Part shown: positions 6,657-7,681 of the stretch, piece by piece
Position numbering within the stretch: position 1 is the stretch's first letter
Layout: each line of letters begins with the position of its first letter
NCBI GenBank assembly: GCA_023418315.1
Contig: JAEZZY010000039.1
Coordinates: forward strand, 1 to 7,681
DNA: 7,681 nt
Source: Bacteroidota bacterium
GTDB taxonomy: Bacteria > Bacteroidota > Bacteroidia > Chitinophagales > Chitinophagaceae
Direction of reading: 5' to 3'
The notes under the pieces: generated by a model
Seen by the model: only the letters and a program-made list of their open reading frames with translations
Told to the model about the DNA's origin: nothing
Database searches by the model: none
Translations under genes and position numbers: made by a program

Positions 6657-7232
6657 TTGCCTATAGCTTTGGCATATACCGTATCAGGACAAACAAGCGA
6701 GTTGGAAGAACTCATCAGAGGATGTATTCGTAATGAACGCAGCGCTCAAGAACGTTTGTACAAGCTTTTTTACCCCCGCATGATGGCGCTGGTAAAGAGG
6801 TATATAGACGAGGATATGCAAGCAGAGGAAGTGCTGAACAACGGCTATTTAAGGGCTTTTCAGAAAATAAACCAATATACGTTTCAAGGCTCTTTTGAAG
6901 GCTGGCTACGGAAAATTGTTTTCCATGCCGTATCCGATTATGTGAAGCAGAATATGAAGTACAATGAAAAAATCGTATTGGTAGAAAAAGATGAATACAT
7001 CCATAAAGACCATGCAGAAAATCTCTATTACAACGAATTGCTGCAAATGGTACAATCCTTGCCCGTAGCTACCCGAGCCGTATTCAATATGTACATCATG
7101 GAAGGCTATCCGCATAAGGAAATAGGAAAAATTTTAGGCATCAGCGAAGGAACGTCCAAATGGCATTTGTCGGAAGGAAGGCGAATTTTAAAAGAGAAGA
7201 TAGAGCAACAAAAATTGCATTATAAACGTTAA
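6657..7232 (+). CDS. ECF-type RNA polymerase sigma factor (sigma-70 family)
   Basis: This is a cytoplasmic transcription factor that directs RNA polymerase to a dedicated promoter set. Sigma region 2 covers about 34-100: LYKLFYPRMMALVKRYI (34-50), then EEVLNNGYLRAFQKI (57-71) for core binding and the -10-contacting helix, and GSFEGWLRKIV (78-88). Region 4 covers about 128-183, with its helix-turn-helix at about 153-175 (HKEIGKILGISEGTSKWHL). At 191 aa with only regions 2 and 4, it is a normal ECF sigma. TTG at 6657 is the first possible start after the in-frame stop at 6639-6641. TTG at 6669 and 6702 are alternatives, while the first ATG (residue 42) lies inside region 2 and is too late. A membrane protein gene follows by 13 bases, suggesting an operon. 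A TATCTTAG at 6583-6590 could be a -7 element, but no spaced -33 fits. Confidence 0.92.
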   Translation: MPIALAYTVSGQTSELEELIRGCIRNERSAQERLYKLFYPRMMALVKRYIDEDMQAEEVLNNGYLRAFQKINQYTFQGSFEGWLRKIVFHAVSDYVKQNMKYNEKIVLVEKDEYIHKDHAENLYYNELLQMVQSLPVATRAVFNMYIMEGYPHKEIGKILGISEGTSKWHLSEGRRILKEKIEQQKLHYKR

Positions 7233-7245
7233 AAATTTTATCCCT

Positions 7246-7681
7246 ATGGATAAAAACATGATAAATATAGATGATTTTGTAAGGCAGCGCCTCAGTGGCG
7301 GTGAAGAGAAAGAACGTGCCGGGGCCTGGCTGCACATGCGCGATCTGCTGGATGATAAAATGCCGTTGCGCCCTGCCGCCGGCGGCTACAACTGGCGCAG
7401 GATGCTTACCGCGGCTACCGGTTTGGTGTTGCTTGCTTCCCTCACGGTAGGCGGCTATAAAATGTACACCGGCTTCCGGATGAATGAACCCGTACAGACC
7501 GGCGCACCTTCGGATGTTGCCTATACATTGCCTCAAAACAACACTACACCCTCAGAGCAAAACACGCCAGCCCCTGCCCTGCCCACAAGCAACCAAACCT
7601 TGCCCGAAAGCAAAAAATCCCATTCTTTAACCACAGATAAAACCCCCATAAACACAAGTAAGAAAACCACACCCCCTACCC
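7246..7681 (+). CDS. Single-pass membrane protein downstream of the sigma factor, possible regulator (partial, 3' end off window)
   Basis: An ATG at 7246, 13 bases after the sigma stop, opens a frame that stays open for 145 codons to the window end. Residues 1-52 are a charged cytoplasmic N-terminus with the helix-like stretch GAWLHMRDLLDDKMP (26-40). A single membrane segment spans about 53-71 (LTAATGLVLLASLTVGG). The visible rest (75-145) is low-complexity and rich in Pro, Thr, Ser, Asn and Gln, with Lys later, fitting a flexible periplasmic spacer. By topology and position it may be a membrane-bound anti-sigma-like partner, in which the N-terminus holds the sigma factor. That is inference: no zinc-binding HxxxCxxC motif and no FecR domain are visible, and the C-terminal domain is missing. 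It is otherwise a hypothetical protein. The frame is well supported by coding-like composition and operon spacing. Confidence 0.75.
   Translation, partial: MDKNMINIDDFVRQRLSGGEEKERAGAWLHMRDLLDDKMPLRPAAGGYNWRRMLTAATGLVLLASLTVGGYKMYTGFRMNEPVQTGAPSDVAYTLPQNNTTPSEQNTPAPALPTSNQTLPESKKSHSLTTDKTPINTSKKTTPPT

Noticed and set aside
1..7681. Mobile elements, CRISPR arrays, tRNA or rRNA genes
   Set aside because: No transposase, integrase, long terminal repeats, regularly spaced repeats or tRNA-like cloverleaf were seen by reading both strands.

Overview
The window looks like an ordinary chromosomal stretch from a member of the Bacteroidota, most likely a Chitinophagaceae-type bacterium. The reasons are: no Shine-Dalgarno sequences before the genes; A/T-rich leaders with TAnnTTTG-like -7 elements; a BshB1-type bacillithiol deacetylase; and an ECF sigma factor followed by a single-pass membrane protein, in a style common in that phylum. 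The family placement is inference from how the proteins read, not from a search.

All seven genes lie on the + strand. After a (GT)9 tract and a non-coding leader (1-217) come a DppC/OppC-type ABC permease with an enlarged extracytoplasmic insert (218-1339), a PIG-L/BshB1 deacetylase (1414-2148), a TetA-like MFS exporter (2301-3572), a 2-oxo acid dehydrogenase E2 subunit (3740-5083), a CPA1-type Na+/H+ antiporter (5274-6515), an ECF sigma factor (6657-7232), and the 5' part of a membrane protein that runs off the right edge (7246-7681). There is one convincing intrinsic terminator, after the E2 gene (5118-5145). Other non-coding sequence is limited to gaps of about 70-190 bases, some holding small inverted or direct repeats.

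Most genes look like independent housekeeping or transport functions: peptide or solute uptake, low-molecular-weight thiol synthesis, drug or solute efflux, oxidative decarboxylation of 2-oxo acids, and pH/Na+ homeostasis. The only clear functional pair is the sigma factor with the downstream membrane protein (13-nt gap), plausibly a sigma factor and its membrane-bound regulator. Three of the six complete genes appear to begin with TTG. I see no mobile element, CRISPR array, tRNA or rRNA. I also see no strong sign of a wholly new system; the sigma/membrane-protein pair and the permease insert are the best candidates for a closer look.
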